A stretch of DNA of 64,000 nucleotides from Coprousia sp963931435 (lineage in GTDB: Bacteria > Actinomycetota > Coriobacteriia > Coriobacteriales > Coriobacteriaceae): the NCBI GenBank assembly GCA_963931435.1, contig OZ007012.1, positions 1,302,001-1,366,000 on the forward strand, given 5' to 3'. Shown here piece after piece: positions 24,594 through 33,980 of this stretch. The notes under the pieces are model-generated. The model saw nothing but the letters and a program-made list of their open reading frames with translations, did not search any database and was not told where the DNA came from. Position 1 is the stretch's first letter, and the number at the start of each line of letters is the position of its first letter. Made by a program: the position numbers and the translations under genes.

Positions 24594-26834
24594 TTACACG
24601 TCGCCGTGCTCCTGGGCGCGCTTGGCGGAGCGGATCAGGAACTCGCGGTTGGAGTTTGTGCTGCGCAGGCCCTTGATGAAGGCCGAGGCGCTCCGCTCGG
24701 TGTTGTTCATGCTCGCGAGCACGCGGCGGATGCCCCACACGAACGGCCGCATCTGCTCGTCGATCAAGAGGTCCTCGTTGCGCGTGCCGGATGCCACCGG
24801 ATCGATGGCCGGGAAGATGCGGCGGTCGGCGAGGTCGCGGTCGAGCTTGAGCTCCATGTTGCCCGTGCCCTTGAACTCCTCGAAGATCACCTCGTCCATC
24901 TTGGAGCCCGTGTCCACGAGGGCGGAGGCCAGGATGGTGAGGGAGCCGCCGTTCTCGATGTTGCGCGCGGCGCCCAGGAAGCGCTTGGGCGGATAGAGCG
25001 CGGCGGAGTCCACGCCACCCGAGAGGATGCGCCCGGAGGCCGGCGCGGCCAGGTTGTAGGCGCGCGCGAGGCGGGTGATCGAATCGAGCACCACCACGAC
25101 GTCGCCGCCGAGCTCGACGATGCGCTTGGCGCGCTCGATCACGAGCTCGGCCACGCGGGTGTGGTTGTCGGCCGGCATGTCGAAGGTCGAGGCCACGACC
25201 TCGCCCTTGATGGAGCGCTGCATGTCGGTGACCTCCTCGGGGCGCTCGTCCACCAGAAGGCAGATGACGTGCACCTCGGGGTTGTTGATGGAGATGGCCT
25301 GGCAGATCTTCTTCAAGATCGTGGTCTTGCCGGCCTTGGGCGGGCTCACGATGAGGCCGCGCTGGCCCTTGCCCACGGGCGCAACGATGTCGATGGCGCG
25401 CCCGGTGATGGAGTCCTTGCCGTGCTCCATGCGCAGGGGCTCGTTGGGATAGATGGGCGTGAGGTCGCTGAACTTGGGCCGGTTGCGCATCTCCTCCGGG
25501 TCGCGCCCGTTGACCGTCTTGATCTTGGCGAGACCGGGGTACTTGTCGTTGGCGCGGCTGGGGCGGCAGGTGCCGGTGATATGGTCGCCGGCGCGCAGAC
25601 GCGCCGCGCGGATGAGGTTGGCGGGGACGAAGGCGTCGTCGCGGCTGGGGCTGTAGCCGTGGACGCGCAGGTGGCCGAAGCCCTCGGATGAGATGTCGAG
25701 GATGCCGTCGACGTCGCGGAAGCCCTCGGCGCGGGCCGCCACCTGGTAGACCTCCTCGACGAGCTCGGCCTTCTTCTTGCCGGCGACGTCGATGTCGAGC
25801 TCGCGCGCCTTCTCGCGCAGCTCCGCCACCTTCATGGCGGCCAGCTCCTCGTGGCTCAAGGTGGGCTCGGAGGGCACGTTGTAGCGGTTGTTGCGCTGCT
25901 GCTTGCGGTTGCTGCGGGAGCGGTCCTGGCGGTCGCGGGCGCGATGCTCGTCGTTGCCGGCGCGCTCGGCCCCCGCGTTGCGCTCGCCCTTACGCCCCAC
26001 GTGGACGCGGCGGGCGCGCCCGCTCTCGCGGTCGGAGACGCCGTCCTTCTTGGAGGCGCCCTCGGACTTGGCGGCGTCGGACGCCGCAGGCTGCTCGACG
26101 GGCGCCTCGGAAGCTGGGCGGGCGCCATCGGCCGAGGCTCCCTCGGCATCAGGCGCTGCCGGCGCCTCGGCGGGCGCCGCGTCCGCGGAGGCGGCGTCGG
26201 ACGTGGCCTTGCGGGAGCGACGCGTGCGCTTGGGGCGCTTCTCCCCCTTCGGCGCCGCATCGCCCTCGGCGGGCGCGGCGGGAGCCGCCGATTCGGCGTC
26301 GAAGAGCGGCGCCTGCACGGGCTCCGCCGCGGCGGGAGCCTCGGCGGGCGCGGGAGCCGCCCCGCTCTCGAGCGCCTGGGCCGCCGCACGGGCGGCGCGC
26401 TCGGCCTCCACGTAGGCCTTGGGCTTGCGGCCGCGGCGGTGCGGACGCAGGGCAGGGTCCACGAGCGGCACGTCCTCGGCCGCGGGCGCGGCGGCATCGG
26501 ACGCGGCGAGCATCTCCTCGGCTGCGGCGGCGGCGCGGCGCTGGCGGCGCACCACCGAGGCCTGCGAGACCTGCGCGAGCGCACGGGCCTGGGCGACCTC
26601 GGGCGAGAGGGGCGCCGCGGCGACGCCTTCGGCCGGCTCGGACGCGGCCGCTTTGCGCGCGCGAGCGCGCTTTGGCTTAGCGGGCGCGGGCGCGGCCTCG
26701 GCGCCCTCGGCAGGCGCGGCATCGGTGGGCGCCTTGCGGGTGCGGCGGCGCGGCTTGGGCGCGGCCTCCTCGGGCGCCGGAGCGGCGGCGTTCTCTGCAG
26801 CGGAATCGTTAGCAGCGGTGATTTCGTCTGACAC
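24594..26834 (-). CDS. rho: transcription termination factor Rho
   Basis: Hexameric RNA helicase/ATPase. 746 aa from the GTG at 26834 (VSDEITAAND). Residues 1-~325 are a disordered Ala/Pro/Glu/Arg/Lys-rich extension, far longer than E. coli Rho (419 aa total) but typical of some actinobacteria, where it aids RNA binding. Then the Rho N-domain (LSHEELAAMKVAELREKARE), a cold-shock RNA-binding fold (GFGHLRVHGYSPSRDDAFVP), Walker A SPPKAGKTT (~497), Walker B VVVVLDSITRLARAYN, and the R-loop/Q-loop region with IENGGSLTILASALVDTGSK and DRRIFPAIDPVASGTRNEDL. Preceded by a ~520 bp gap that could hold a control leader. Confidence 0.96.
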   Translation of the reverse strand: MSDEITAANDSAAENAAAPAPEEAAPKPRRRTRKAPTDAAPAEGAEAAPAPAKPKRARARKAAASEPAEGVAAAPLSPEVAQARALAQVSQASVVRRQRRAAAAAEEMLAASDAAAPAAEDVPLVDPALRPHRRGRKPKAYVEAERAARAAAQALESGAAPAPAEAPAAAEPVQAPLFDAESAAPAAPAEGDAAPKGEKRPKRTRRSRKATSDAASADAAPAEAPAAPDAEGASADGARPASEAPVEQPAASDAAKSEGASKKDGVSDRESGRARRVHVGRKGERNAGAERAGNDEHRARDRQDRSRSNRKQQRNNRYNVPSEPTLSHEELAAMKVAELREKARELDIDVAGKKKAELVEEVYQVAARAEGFRDVDGILDISSEGFGHLRVHGYSPSRDDAFVPANLIRAARLRAGDHITGTCRPSRANDKYPGLAKIKTVNGRDPEEMRNRPKFSDLTPIYPNEPLRMEHGKDSITGRAIDIVAPVGKGQRGLIVSPPKAGKTTILKKICQAISINNPEVHVICLLVDERPEEVTDMQRSIKGEVVASTFDMPADNHTRVAELVIERAKRIVELGGDVVVVLDSITRLARAYNLAAPASGRILSGGVDSAALYPPKRFLGAARNIENGGSLTILASALVDTGSKMDEVIFEEFKGTGNMELKLDRDLADRRIFPAIDPVASGTRNEDLLIDEQMRPFVWGIRRVLASMNNTERSASAFIKGLRSTNSNREFLIRSAKRAQEHGDV

Positions 26835-27354
26835 TTGACTCAACTTTCTTCCAGACGGATACCCTGTCCGCGCTCCCCGGCGAGAAGCGGACCCGCAACG
26901 GATCCGATCAACGGGCTCCACGGCCCATCAGGCGCTTCACAATCCCCATTCGGTGCGCGTCATGCGTCACGAGCGATATCGATTGAGTTGTAGCCATGGA
27001 TAAATTGCCGGTAGGAGCGCTTTCAGCACGGTGCCAGTGTAGCACAACTTCGCCGGAATGCAGGGAAAACCCGCAAAGGCGGCAGAGGACCCCTCACAGG
27101 AAGCGCCTTCCCACCCCCGGAATCGGGACGGGAAGGCGCATTTCGTTCCAAGCGAACCGGATGCCCGGGCTCCTGGGACGGGAGGACGCGGGCGTCGGTG
27201 ATGTGCCATGATCGCGCCGCCCCCCCGGGCCCTGGGAGGGGCGGGCGCGGACCGCGGAGCGCACGGCGACGCAGGCGACGCCGAAAAGCCATCTGCACGC
27301 GCAACATCGGATGCAGAGAACGCAGACGGCCCGGCGGAGGGAACGTTCCGCTAC
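26835..27354. other. argS-rho intergenic region with large hairpin
   Basis: 520 bases without a credible gene. A strong stem GCGCCTTCCC (27103-27112) / GGGAAGGCGC (27130-27139), with an inner CCCG-GAAT-CGGG, lies ~215 bases after argS; it lacks a clear T run, so it is a possible terminator only. The part next to rho (26835-27060) would be the rho promoter and leader; Rho often autoregulates there, but I see no specific site. Confidence 0.45.
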
Positions 27355-29196
27355 CTACATCTGCTGCGGGGCGCTCACGCCCACGAGCGAGAGCACGAGC
27401 GCCAGCGCGATGCGCACGGCGTCGCAGGCGGCGAGGCGCGCGCGGGAGAGCTCGGCGTCGAGCGGCCGCCCCTCGGAGGGAAGCACCTGGCAGTCGTGGT
27501 AGAACGCGTGGAAGAGCCCGGCGAGCTCCTCGGCGTAGTGCGTGAGGCGGAAGGGCGCGCGGTCGCGGGCGCAGGAGGCGATGAGCTCGGTGAGCTCGCC
27601 CAGCTTGCGCGCGAGCGCGAGCTCGGTCGAATCGGTGAGGAGCGCCAGGTCGGCGTCGGCGCCCACCGCGCGGCGGGCGACCTCGTCCATGCCGAGCGCC
27701 TCGGCCTGATCGGCCGTCACGCCGGCGACGCGGCGCAGGATCGAGCAGATGCGGGCGTGGGCGTACTGGACGTAGTAGACCGGGTTGTCGTTGGACCTCT
27801 CTTTGACCGCGTCGATATCGAAATCGATCATCTGGTTGGAGGAGCGGCGGATGAGCGTGTAGCGCGTGGCGTCGGCGCCCACCTCGTCGAGGAGCTCGCG
27901 GAACGTGATCATGGTGCCGCGGCGCTTGGACATGCGCACCGGCTTGCCCGAGCGCAGCAGGTTCACGAGCTGGCCGAGCAGCACCTCGAAGCGGCCGGGG
28001 TAGCCGAGGGCGTCGCACACGCACTCCACGCGCTTGATGTAGCCGTGGTGGTCGGCGCCCCATATGTCGATCACGTGCTCCACGCGCTGGAACTTGTTCC
28101 AGTGGTAGGCGACGTCGCTCGCGAAGTAGGTGTACTCGCCGTTGGCCTTCACGAGGACGCGGTCCTTGTCGTCGCCCAGATCGGTCGAGCGGAACCACAG
28201 CGCCCCCTCGCGCTCGTAGAGGTAGCCCATCTCGCGCAGGGCCTCGAAGGCGCGCTCGACGGCGTTGGTCCCGGTCTCGTCGCGCTCGTAGAGCGTACGC
28301 TCCGAGAACCAGACGTCGAAGGTGCAGTTGGCGTCGGCGCAGGTGGTACGGATGTCCTCGAGCATGCGGCGGTAGCCGGACTCGCGGAACGCCGCGACGC
28401 GCTCCTCCTCCGGCACGGACTCCCAGCGGTCCCCGTCGACCTCGACGATGTGGGCCGCCTCGTCGATGATGTAGCCGCCGCCGTAGGCGTTGCCGCCGAG
28501 CGTCTCGTTGAAGGCGTCCTGGAAGGGATGGAGCTCGGGATGCGCGCCGTCCTCGTCGTCGGCGTAGTTGCCGCGGTCCTCCTCGAGCACGGCGTGCGCC
28601 GCGGCCAGGTCGATGCCGCGCTCGCGCATGAGGGCGATCAGCTGCAGGTAGCGCACCGAGAGCGAGCGCCCGAAGACGTCCATCTGGCTGCCGTGGTCGT
28701 TGATGTAGAACTCGCGCTCGATGCGGTAGCCGGCATGCTCCATCACGCGGCAGAGCGAGTCGCCGAGCGCCGCCCAGCGGCCGTGCCCCACGTGCATGGG
28801 GCCCACCGGGTTGGCGGAGACGAACTCCACCTGGCAGAGCTGCCCGGCGCCCACGTTGGAGCGCGCGAAATCGAAGCCCTCGGCGCGCACCTGGGCGAAC
28901 ACGGCGTTCTTGGCGGCGACGGACAGGTAGAAGTTGATGAAGCCGGGGCCGGCGATCTCGACCCGGTCAATCGCGGGATCGGCCGGAAGGTGGTCCGCGA
29001 TGGCCTGCGCGATGGCGCGCGGCGCGGTGTGGGCGAGCTTGGCCGAGCGCAGGGCGCAGGTCGAGGTCCACTCGCCGTGGTCGGTGTCGGCGGGGCGCTC
29101 GATGCCGCAGTCGTCCAGCTCGAACGGCGGCAGCGCGCCGGCCTCCTGGGCGGCGGCGAGGGCCTGGCGGACGAGGTTCTCGATCTTCTCGGGCAT
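27355..29196 (-). CDS. argS: arginyl-tRNA synthetase
   Basis: Class I aminoacyl-tRNA synthetase. 613 aa. Seen: N-terminal additional domain (ALRSAKLAHTAPRAIAQAIA), the HIGH-type motif SANPVGPMHVGHGRWAALGD, KMSK-type GKPVRMSKRRGTMITFRELL, and a C-terminal DALR anticodon-binding domain (YVQYAHARICSILRRVAGVT). Start supported by GGGGAGGATCGCGC. It is 13 bases downstream of glmM, so the two are co-transcribed. Confidence 0.97.
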   Translation of the reverse strand: MPEKIENLVRQALAAAQEAGALPPFELDDCGIERPADTDHGEWTSTCALRSAKLAHTAPRAIAQAIADHLPADPAIDRVEIAGPGFINFYLSVAAKNAVFAQVRAEGFDFARSNVGAGQLCQVEFVSANPVGPMHVGHGRWAALGDSLCRVMEHAGYRIEREFYINDHGSQMDVFGRSLSVRYLQLIALMRERGIDLAAAHAVLEEDRGNYADDEDGAHPELHPFQDAFNETLGGNAYGGGYIIDEAAHIVEVDGDRWESVPEEERVAAFRESGYRRMLEDIRTTCADANCTFDVWFSERTLYERDETGTNAVERAFEALREMGYLYEREGALWFRSTDLGDDKDRVLVKANGEYTYFASDVAYHWNKFQRVEHVIDIWGADHHGYIKRVECVCDALGYPGRFEVLLGQLVNLLRSGKPVRMSKRRGTMITFRELLDEVGADATRYTLIRRSSNQMIDFDIDAVKERSNDNPVYYVQYAHARICSILRRVAGVTADQAEALGMDEVARRAVGADADLALLTDSTELALARKLGELTELIASCARDRAPFRLTHYAEELAGLFHAFYHDCQVLPSEGRPLDAELSRARLAACDAVRIALALVLSLVGVSAPQQM

Positions 29197-29209
29197 GCGC
29201 GATCCTCCC

Positions 29210-30550
29210 CTACTCGGCGCGGAACGGTTCGAGCGCGGCCAGCACGATGGCGTTGGCCTCGCGGCAGAGCTCGTCGGTGGGCGCCTCGGCCAGCGTGCGC
29301 ACCACCGGCTCGGTGCCGCTCGCGCGCACCAGCACGCGCCCCTGGCCCTCGAGATGCGCCTCGGCCTCGCGCACGGCGGCGAGCACGCGCTCGTCGTTCA
29401 TGGCGAGGTCCTTGTCGGTCACGCGCACGTTGACGAGCTCCTGCGGATAGAGCTTCACGGGACGGCAGAGCTCCGAGAGGCTCTCGCGCTCGGCACGGAT
29501 GACCTCCATGACGCGCAGGCTCGTCATGATGCCGTCGCCCGTGCGCTCCATGTCGCCGAAGATGATGTGGCCGGACTGCTCGCCGCCCAGGCTGTAGCCG
29601 TTGGCGCGCATGCAGGCGTAGACGTTCTTGTCGCCCACGGCGGTGGTCTCATAGGAGAGATGCGCCTCATCGAAGGCCTTGAACAGGCCGTAGTTGCTCA
29701 TCACGGTGGGCACCACGGTGCCGCCCGTGAGACGGCCGTGCTTGTTGAGGTACACGCCGCAGACATAGAGGATGAGGTCGCCGTCCACCACGTTGCCGCG
29801 CTCATCGACCGCGATGCAGCGGTCGGCGTCGCCGTCGTAGGCGAACCCCACGTCGAGTCCCTGCTCAACCACGTGGCGGCGCAGGCGGTCGATGTGAGTG
29901 GAACCGCAGTCCACGTTGATGTTGAAGCCGTCCGGCGCGTTGTTGATCACGCGCACGTCGGCGCCGAGGGCGTCGAACACGGGCTTGGCCACCGAGGAAG
30001 CCGAGCCGTTGGCGCAGTCGAGGCCTACCTTGACGCCCTGGAGCGAGAAGTTGGCGCTTGCCACCAGGTGCGCAATGTAGCGGTTGCGCCCCTGCATGTA
30101 GTCAACCGTGCAGCCGATGGCGTCGCCCGTGGCGAGCGGCACCTCGCTCTTGCCGTCGATGTAGTCCTCGATGAGCTCGAGCACGTCCTCGTCCATCTTG
30201 TAGCCCTCGCCGTTGACCAACTTGATGCCGTTGTCGGTGTAGGGGTTGTGCGAGGCGCTGATGATCACGCCGCAGTCGAACCGCCCGTCCACCGTCTCGT
30301 AGGCAACGCCGGGCGTGGGGATAACGTGCAGCATGTAGGCGTCGGCACCGGAGGCGACGAGGCCCGCGATGAGGGCGCTCTCGAACATGTAGCTCGAGCG
30401 GCGGGTATCCTTGCCCACCACCACGCGCGCTTTGGTCCCGCGGCGCGCGCCGTAGTACCAGCCCACGTAGCGTCCGATCTGATAGGCGTGGTCCACCGTG
30501 AGGCCCACGTTGGCCTCGCCGCGGAAGCCGTCGGTGCCGAAATACTTCAT
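29210..30550 (-). CDS. glmM: phosphoglucosamine mutase
   Basis: Interconverts glucosamine-6-phosphate and glucosamine-1-phosphate, feeding UDP-GlcNAc and so the MurG/MurC pathway encoded further along. 446 aa. Seen: KYFGTDGFRGEANVGLT, phospho-Ser loop GVIISASHNPYTDNGIK, metal-binding DGDADRCIAVDERG, sugar-binding LGGEQSGHIIFGDMERTGDG and phosphate-binding RASGTEPVVRTLAE. AAGGATT precedes the ATG. Confidence 0.97.
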   Translation of the reverse strand: MKYFGTDGFRGEANVGLTVDHAYQIGRYVGWYYGARRGTKARVVVGKDTRRSSYMFESALIAGLVASGADAYMLHVIPTPGVAYETVDGRFDCGVIISASHNPYTDNGIKLVNGEGYKMDEDVLELIEDYIDGKSEVPLATGDAIGCTVDYMQGRNRYIAHLVASANFSLQGVKVGLDCANGSASSVAKPVFDALGADVRVINNAPDGFNINVDCGSTHIDRLRRHVVEQGLDVGFAYDGDADRCIAVDERGNVVDGDLILYVCGVYLNKHGRLTGGTVVPTVMSNYGLFKAFDEAHLSYETTAVGDKNVYACMRANGYSLGGEQSGHIIFGDMERTGDGIMTSLRVMEVIRAERESLSELCRPVKLYPQELVNVRVTDKDLAMNDERVLAAVREAEAHLEGQGRVLVRASGTEPVVRTLAEAPTDELCREANAIVLAALEPFRAE

Positions 30551-30746
30551 AGCAGGGAATCCTTCCGATCAGCCGCCCACTAAGGCGGCGGGATGACAGG
30601 GCTGGAACCCGTCGCGATCGCGCTCGGATCAGCCGGGCGGCGCGTCTCGGGCAAGCGCCCTAGCTATTGTAGCCTGAACGGGCAATGCGGGCGCGCCGGG
30701 TGACATCTTCCATGAAACGCCCTGTTCGCCCGGCACGTCCCGAGAT

Positions 30747-30778
30747 AAAAAACGGGCGCGGCCGAGAAGCCGTGCCCG
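30747..30778 (-). terminator. terminator of the pit-DUF47 operon
   Basis: Minus-strand stem CGGGCACGGC / GCCGCGCCCG (one G-T pair), loop of 6, then TTTTTTA. Confidence 0.93.
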
Positions 30779-30815
30779 GAGGGCCCAAAAGACCATGCGC
30801 CGGCCGGCGGCGCGC

Positions 30816-31439
30816 CTAGGAGTTCTTCATAACGATGCTGTCGACCGTATCCGCGACGTGCTCGCACGAATCGACGCAGTACTCGAGGAAGGTGTAGACC
30901 TCGTGCCAGGCGAAGACCTCGCGGAAGTCATCGCAGGTGGTGTGGAGGTTGCGCATCGCGTTGATGTAGAGGTGGTCGGCCTCCTCCTCGATGCTGTTGA
31001 TGGCGATCACGTGCTGGCGCAGCGTCTTGGAGCGCTTGAACTGCGGGAGCTCGCCCAGAAGCGCGCGCATCTCGGTGCAGACGCGCTCGATCATGTCGAC
31101 CAGCTCCAGGGCGTCGGGACGGATGGAGCGGATGTTGTCGAAGTACAGGCGGTGCAGCACGCCCTCGATGCGGTCGGTCACCGTATCGAGGTTCTCGCTC
31201 AAGGCGGCGATGTCCTCACGCTCGATGGGCGTCACGAACGCGGTGATGAGCGCATCGTGGATCTCGTGCTTCTTCTCATCGGCCGCCTGCTCGATCTCGT
31301 GCATCGCGTCGATCGAGCCCTTGATGTTCTCGGGATCGAAGTCGCGCATGACCTCGGCAAGCAGCTTGGCGGCCGCAAGCGAGAGGTCCGCGTGGGCGCA
31401 GAACGTGTCGAAGTAGAACGAGTCCTTCTTCTTTGCCAT
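30816..31439 (-). CDS. DUF47/PhoU-like Pit accessory protein
   Basis: 207 aa, all-helical PhoU-like protein of the DUF47 family (YkaA type), which regulates or stabilises Pit-type transporters. Seen: FDTFCAHADLSLAAAKLLAE, EIEQAADEKKHEIHDALITA, TPIEREDIAALSENLDTVTD (metal-ligand-rich E/D positions) and IEEEADHLYINAMR. ATG 31439 has AGGAGGATGCC before it. It starts 14 bases after the Pit gene and is followed by a clear terminator. Confidence 0.92.
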   Translation of the reverse strand: MAKKKDSFYFDTFCAHADLSLAAAKLLAEVMRDFDPENIKGSIDAMHEIEQAADEKKHEIHDALITAFVTPIEREDIAALSENLDTVTDRIEGVLHRLYFDNIRSIRPDALELVDMIERVCTEMRALLGELPQFKRSKTLRQHVIAINSIEEEADHLYINAMRNLHTTCDDFREVFAWHEVYTFLEYCVDSCEHVADTVDSIVMKNS

Positions 31440-31453
31440 GGGGGCATCCTCCT

Positions 31454-32506
31454 CTAGACGATGAGCAGAAAGAGCTTGGCCATCACGAAGCTGATGAGGC
31501 CGCAGCCGGGGAACGTGAAGATCCAGGTGAGCAGCATGTCCTTCACCACGGAGAAGTTGATGGCCGAGAGGCGCTTCACCGCGCCGACGCCCATGATGGC
31601 GCTCGTCTTGGTGTGCGTGGTGGAGACGGGGATGCCGAACACGGTGGAGAGCAGGATGCACACCGCGCCCGCGAGATCGGCGGAGAAGCCCTGGTACTTC
31701 TCGAGCTTGACCATGTCCATGCCCACGGACTTGATGATCTTCTCGCCGCCGACGCTCGTGCCCACGCCCATCACGGTGGAGCACAGCAGCATGAGCCACA
31801 CGGGGATGACCGCGCCGGTGAGATCGGGCTGGCCGTTGCAGAACGCCACGCCCAGAAGCAGGACGCCGATGAACTTCTGGCCATCCTGCGCGCCGTGCAT
31901 GAAGCTCATGGCTGCGGCGCCGAAGATCTGGGCGCCGGTGAAGAAGCCGTTGGCACGCCGCCGGTCGATGCCGGCGCATAGGAACGTGACGGCCTTGCAG
32001 ATGCCCCAGCCGAGCGCGAAGCCGAGGGCGAGACTCAGGACCAGGCCGTAGATGACCTTGATCCACTCCTCGCCGTTGACGCCGTCTAAGCCGCCCTGGA
32101 TGGCGAGGGCCGCTCCCGTGAGGCCGGCGATAAGCGAGTGGCTCTCGCTGGTGGGGATCCCGAAGATCGAGGCGCCGACGCTGTAGACCACGATGGAGAA
32201 CAGCGCCGCACACAGCGCCACGAGCGCCATGGACGTGTCGGTGCCGAAATCGACCATGTTGGAGATGGTCGAGGCCACCGAGGCGTTGAGGTGCGTCATG
32301 ATGAGCACACCCAGGAAGTTGAAGACCGCGCTCATGATGATGGCGGGGCGCACGTTCATGCAGCGGGTCGATATGCAGGTGGCGATGGCGTTGGGGGCGT
32401 CGGTCCAACCGTTGACGAAGATGACGCCCAAGGTGAGGAGCACCGTGATGGCAAGGATGGGATTTGCCATGAGCTCCTGTAGAAACACAGCTAGAGAGAT
32501 GTCCAA
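31454..32506 (-). CDS. pit: PiT-family inorganic phosphate transporter
   Basis: 350 aa with ~9-10 helices. Both PiT signature repeats are present: NGWTDAPNAIATCISTRCM at the N-terminus and GIPVSTTHTKTSAIMGVG at the C-terminus, plus GIPTSESHSLIAGLTGAAL and MSFMHGAQDGQKFIGV. Symport of phosphate with H+ or Na+ is expected. The likely start is TTG at 32506 with GGGGAG nine bases before; ATG at MANPIL, 12 codons in, has its Shine-Dalgarno too close. First gene of a two-gene operon. Confidence 0.93.
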   Translation of the reverse strand: MDISLAVFLQELMANPILAITVLLTLGVIFVNGWTDAPNAIATCISTRCMNVRPAIIMSAVFNFLGVLIMTHLNASVASTISNMVDFGTDTSMALVALCAALFSIVVYSVGASIFGIPTSESHSLIAGLTGAALAIQGGLDGVNGEEWIKVIYGLVLSLALGFALGWGICKAVTFLCAGIDRRRANGFFTGAQIFGAAAMSFMHGAQDGQKFIGVLLLGVAFCNGQPDLTGAVIPVWLMLLCSTVMGVGTSVGGEKIIKSVGMDMVKLEKYQGFSADLAGAVCILLSTVFGIPVSTTHTKTSAIMGVGAVKRLSAINFSVVKDMLLTWIFTFPGCGLISFVMAKLFLLIV

Positions 32507-32758
32507 GGAAGTCGCTCCCCCGAGCTAAGGCGCCGAAGCCCACGGCGCCCGCGCGTACAATACGGCATCATTCTAGCGGTTCTTGATGTTGCGCTGATGC
32601 TCAGATGATATTTTGTTGACGGGCGCGCAGTATAGTTTTGACTAATCGCGGCTTTTTACCTGCTCGTTTATTGAATGACGCCCTGATGGCTTACGAATCC
32701 CTAACAATTCTCTTACTGGGCGCTTATGCGCTGGAAGACCTGTTCGAGGTGTGATGGC

Positions 32759-32779
32759 CCCGTGCGCGTCCCGCACGGG
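32759..32779. promoter_or_regulatory. perfect hairpin in the rnpB promoter region
   Basis: CCCGTGCG / CGCACGGG around a 5-base loop. It occupies the place where the -35 of the rnpB promoter (TACAAT at 32792-32797) would be, so it may be a regulator site or the end of an upstream transcript. Confidence 0.4.
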
Positions 32780-32805
32780 TGCCGAGCATGGTACAATGCC
32801 TCCCA

Positions 32806-33172
32806 GCGAAGCGGGCCGGACGGTCGCGCGCGGTGGCGCTCGTCGCCAGCCGCGTGAGGAAAGTCCGGGCTCCACAGGGCAGGATGCTGGCTAACGGCCA
32901 GGCGGGGCGACCCGACGGATCAGTGCCGCAGAAAAGAAGACTCCCACCTGCGCGCCTGCGCGCAAAGGGAAAAGCTGAAACGGTGGTGTAAGAGACCACC
33001 AGCGCCGCGGCGACGCGGCGGCTTGGTAAACCCCATCCGGAGCAAGCGCAAATAGGAGCGCCACGGGTCGGCCCGGCCCGCGCTCGGGTAGCGTGCGAAG
33101 AGCCGCATGGCAACATGCGCGCCAAGATAAATGATCGTCCGCGACAGAACCCGGCTTACAGGCCCGCTTCGC
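32806..33172 (+). ncRNA. rnpB: RNase P RNA, bacterial type A
   Basis: About 367 bases. Helix P1 is perfect: GCGAAGCGGGCC (32806-32817) pairs with GGCCCGCTTCGC (33161-33172). Conserved core blocks: GAGGAAAGTCCGGGCTCCAC near 32857, CAGGGTGCCGG-like region diverged to CAGGATGCTGG, AACGGCC, GTGCCGCAGAAA, AAACCCCATCCGGAGCAAG, and the 3' block GATAAATGATCGTC...GACAGAACCCGGCTTACAGG. This pairs with the protein subunit RnpA to mature tRNA 5' ends. TACAAT just upstream is the likely -10. Confidence 0.97.
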
Positions 33173-33200
33173 CCCTATCTCGCTTCCATCCCGCGCCCGC

Positions 33201-33881
33201 TTAGAGACCCATCTCCTCCTTGAGACGCGCGAGCTCGTCATCCACCGCAGCGGAGCTGCCGGCGTCGGCGTACTTGCGCTCGAGCGCCGCGGCGGCGTCC
33301 TCGGGCACCTCGTTGAGCTCGCTCATCGCGTTGGAGCGATCGAGTATCTCGTCGGCCTTGGCCTCCATGCGGTCGAACGCGCTCATGGCTGCTGCCGCCC
33401 CATCGCCGGCCGTGGACACCTTGTTGACCTGGTCCTGCGTGCGGGCGACGGCGACCTTGGCCTTGATGGCCTCGCGCCGGCCGCGCAGGGTCTCGATATC
33501 GGATACGAGCTTGTCGTGCATCTCGCGCATCTTCGAGGCGTTGCCATGCGCGGCGTCGGCCGCCTGGCGCAGGCTCTCTCCCTTGGCGGCGAGCTGCTGC
33601 TTCTTGGCGAGGAACGTGCGCGCGTCCTCCTCGCTGCCCGCCTTGAGGGCGCGCTTCGCCAGCTCCTCGTATTTGGCGACCTCGCGCTCGTTCTCCGCGA
33701 CGAGGCGCGCGGTGCGGGCCTCCTCGGCCATGACGCCGGCCGTCTCCTCCTTCACCTCAGCGAGCGCCTCGGTGAGGTCGCGCAGGTACTGGTCGACCAT
33801 CTTGGCGGGGTCCTCCGCCCGATCGAGCAGGTCGTTCACGTTGGCCTTGATGATGTCGGCAAAACGGCTGAGTATACCCAT
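33201..33881 (-). CDS. pspA: PspA/IM30 (Vipp1) family protein
   Basis: 226 aa, nearly all alpha-helical coiled coil. Starts MGILSRFADIIKANVNDLLD, the amphipathic membrane-binding helix of PspA/Vipp1, then EDPAKMVDQYLRDLTEALAE (the DP-x-K signature). ATG 33881 follows AAGGAG; an upstream in-frame start lacks such a site. ESCRT-III-like membrane maintenance under stress is the family role. No PspBC is nearby; the gene just upstream encodes a TPM-like envelope protein, an association also seen elsewhere. Confidence 0.92.
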   Translation of the reverse strand: MGILSRFADIIKANVNDLLDRAEDPAKMVDQYLRDLTEALAEVKEETAGVMAEEARTARLVAENEREVAKYEELAKRALKAGSEEDARTFLAKKQQLAAKGESLRQAADAAHGNASKMREMHDKLVSDIETLRGRREAIKAKVAVARTQDQVNKVSTAGDGAAAAMSAFDRMEAKADEILDRSNAMSELNEVPEDAAAALERKYADAGSSAAVDDELARLKEEMGL

Positions 33882-33980
33882 GACGCACTCCTTATGCGCT
33901 CGGCCGCCCTCGGGCGGGTCCATCCTCCCCGCGCGATCGCGCGCGGATGCCTCTTCTTCTACCCAGGCGGGCGCCCGCCC

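Noticed and set aside
31440..32543. N-terminal extension of the DUF47 frame through the pit gene
   Set aside because: Arg/His-rich out-of-frame reading of pit; the real DUF47 start is 31439.
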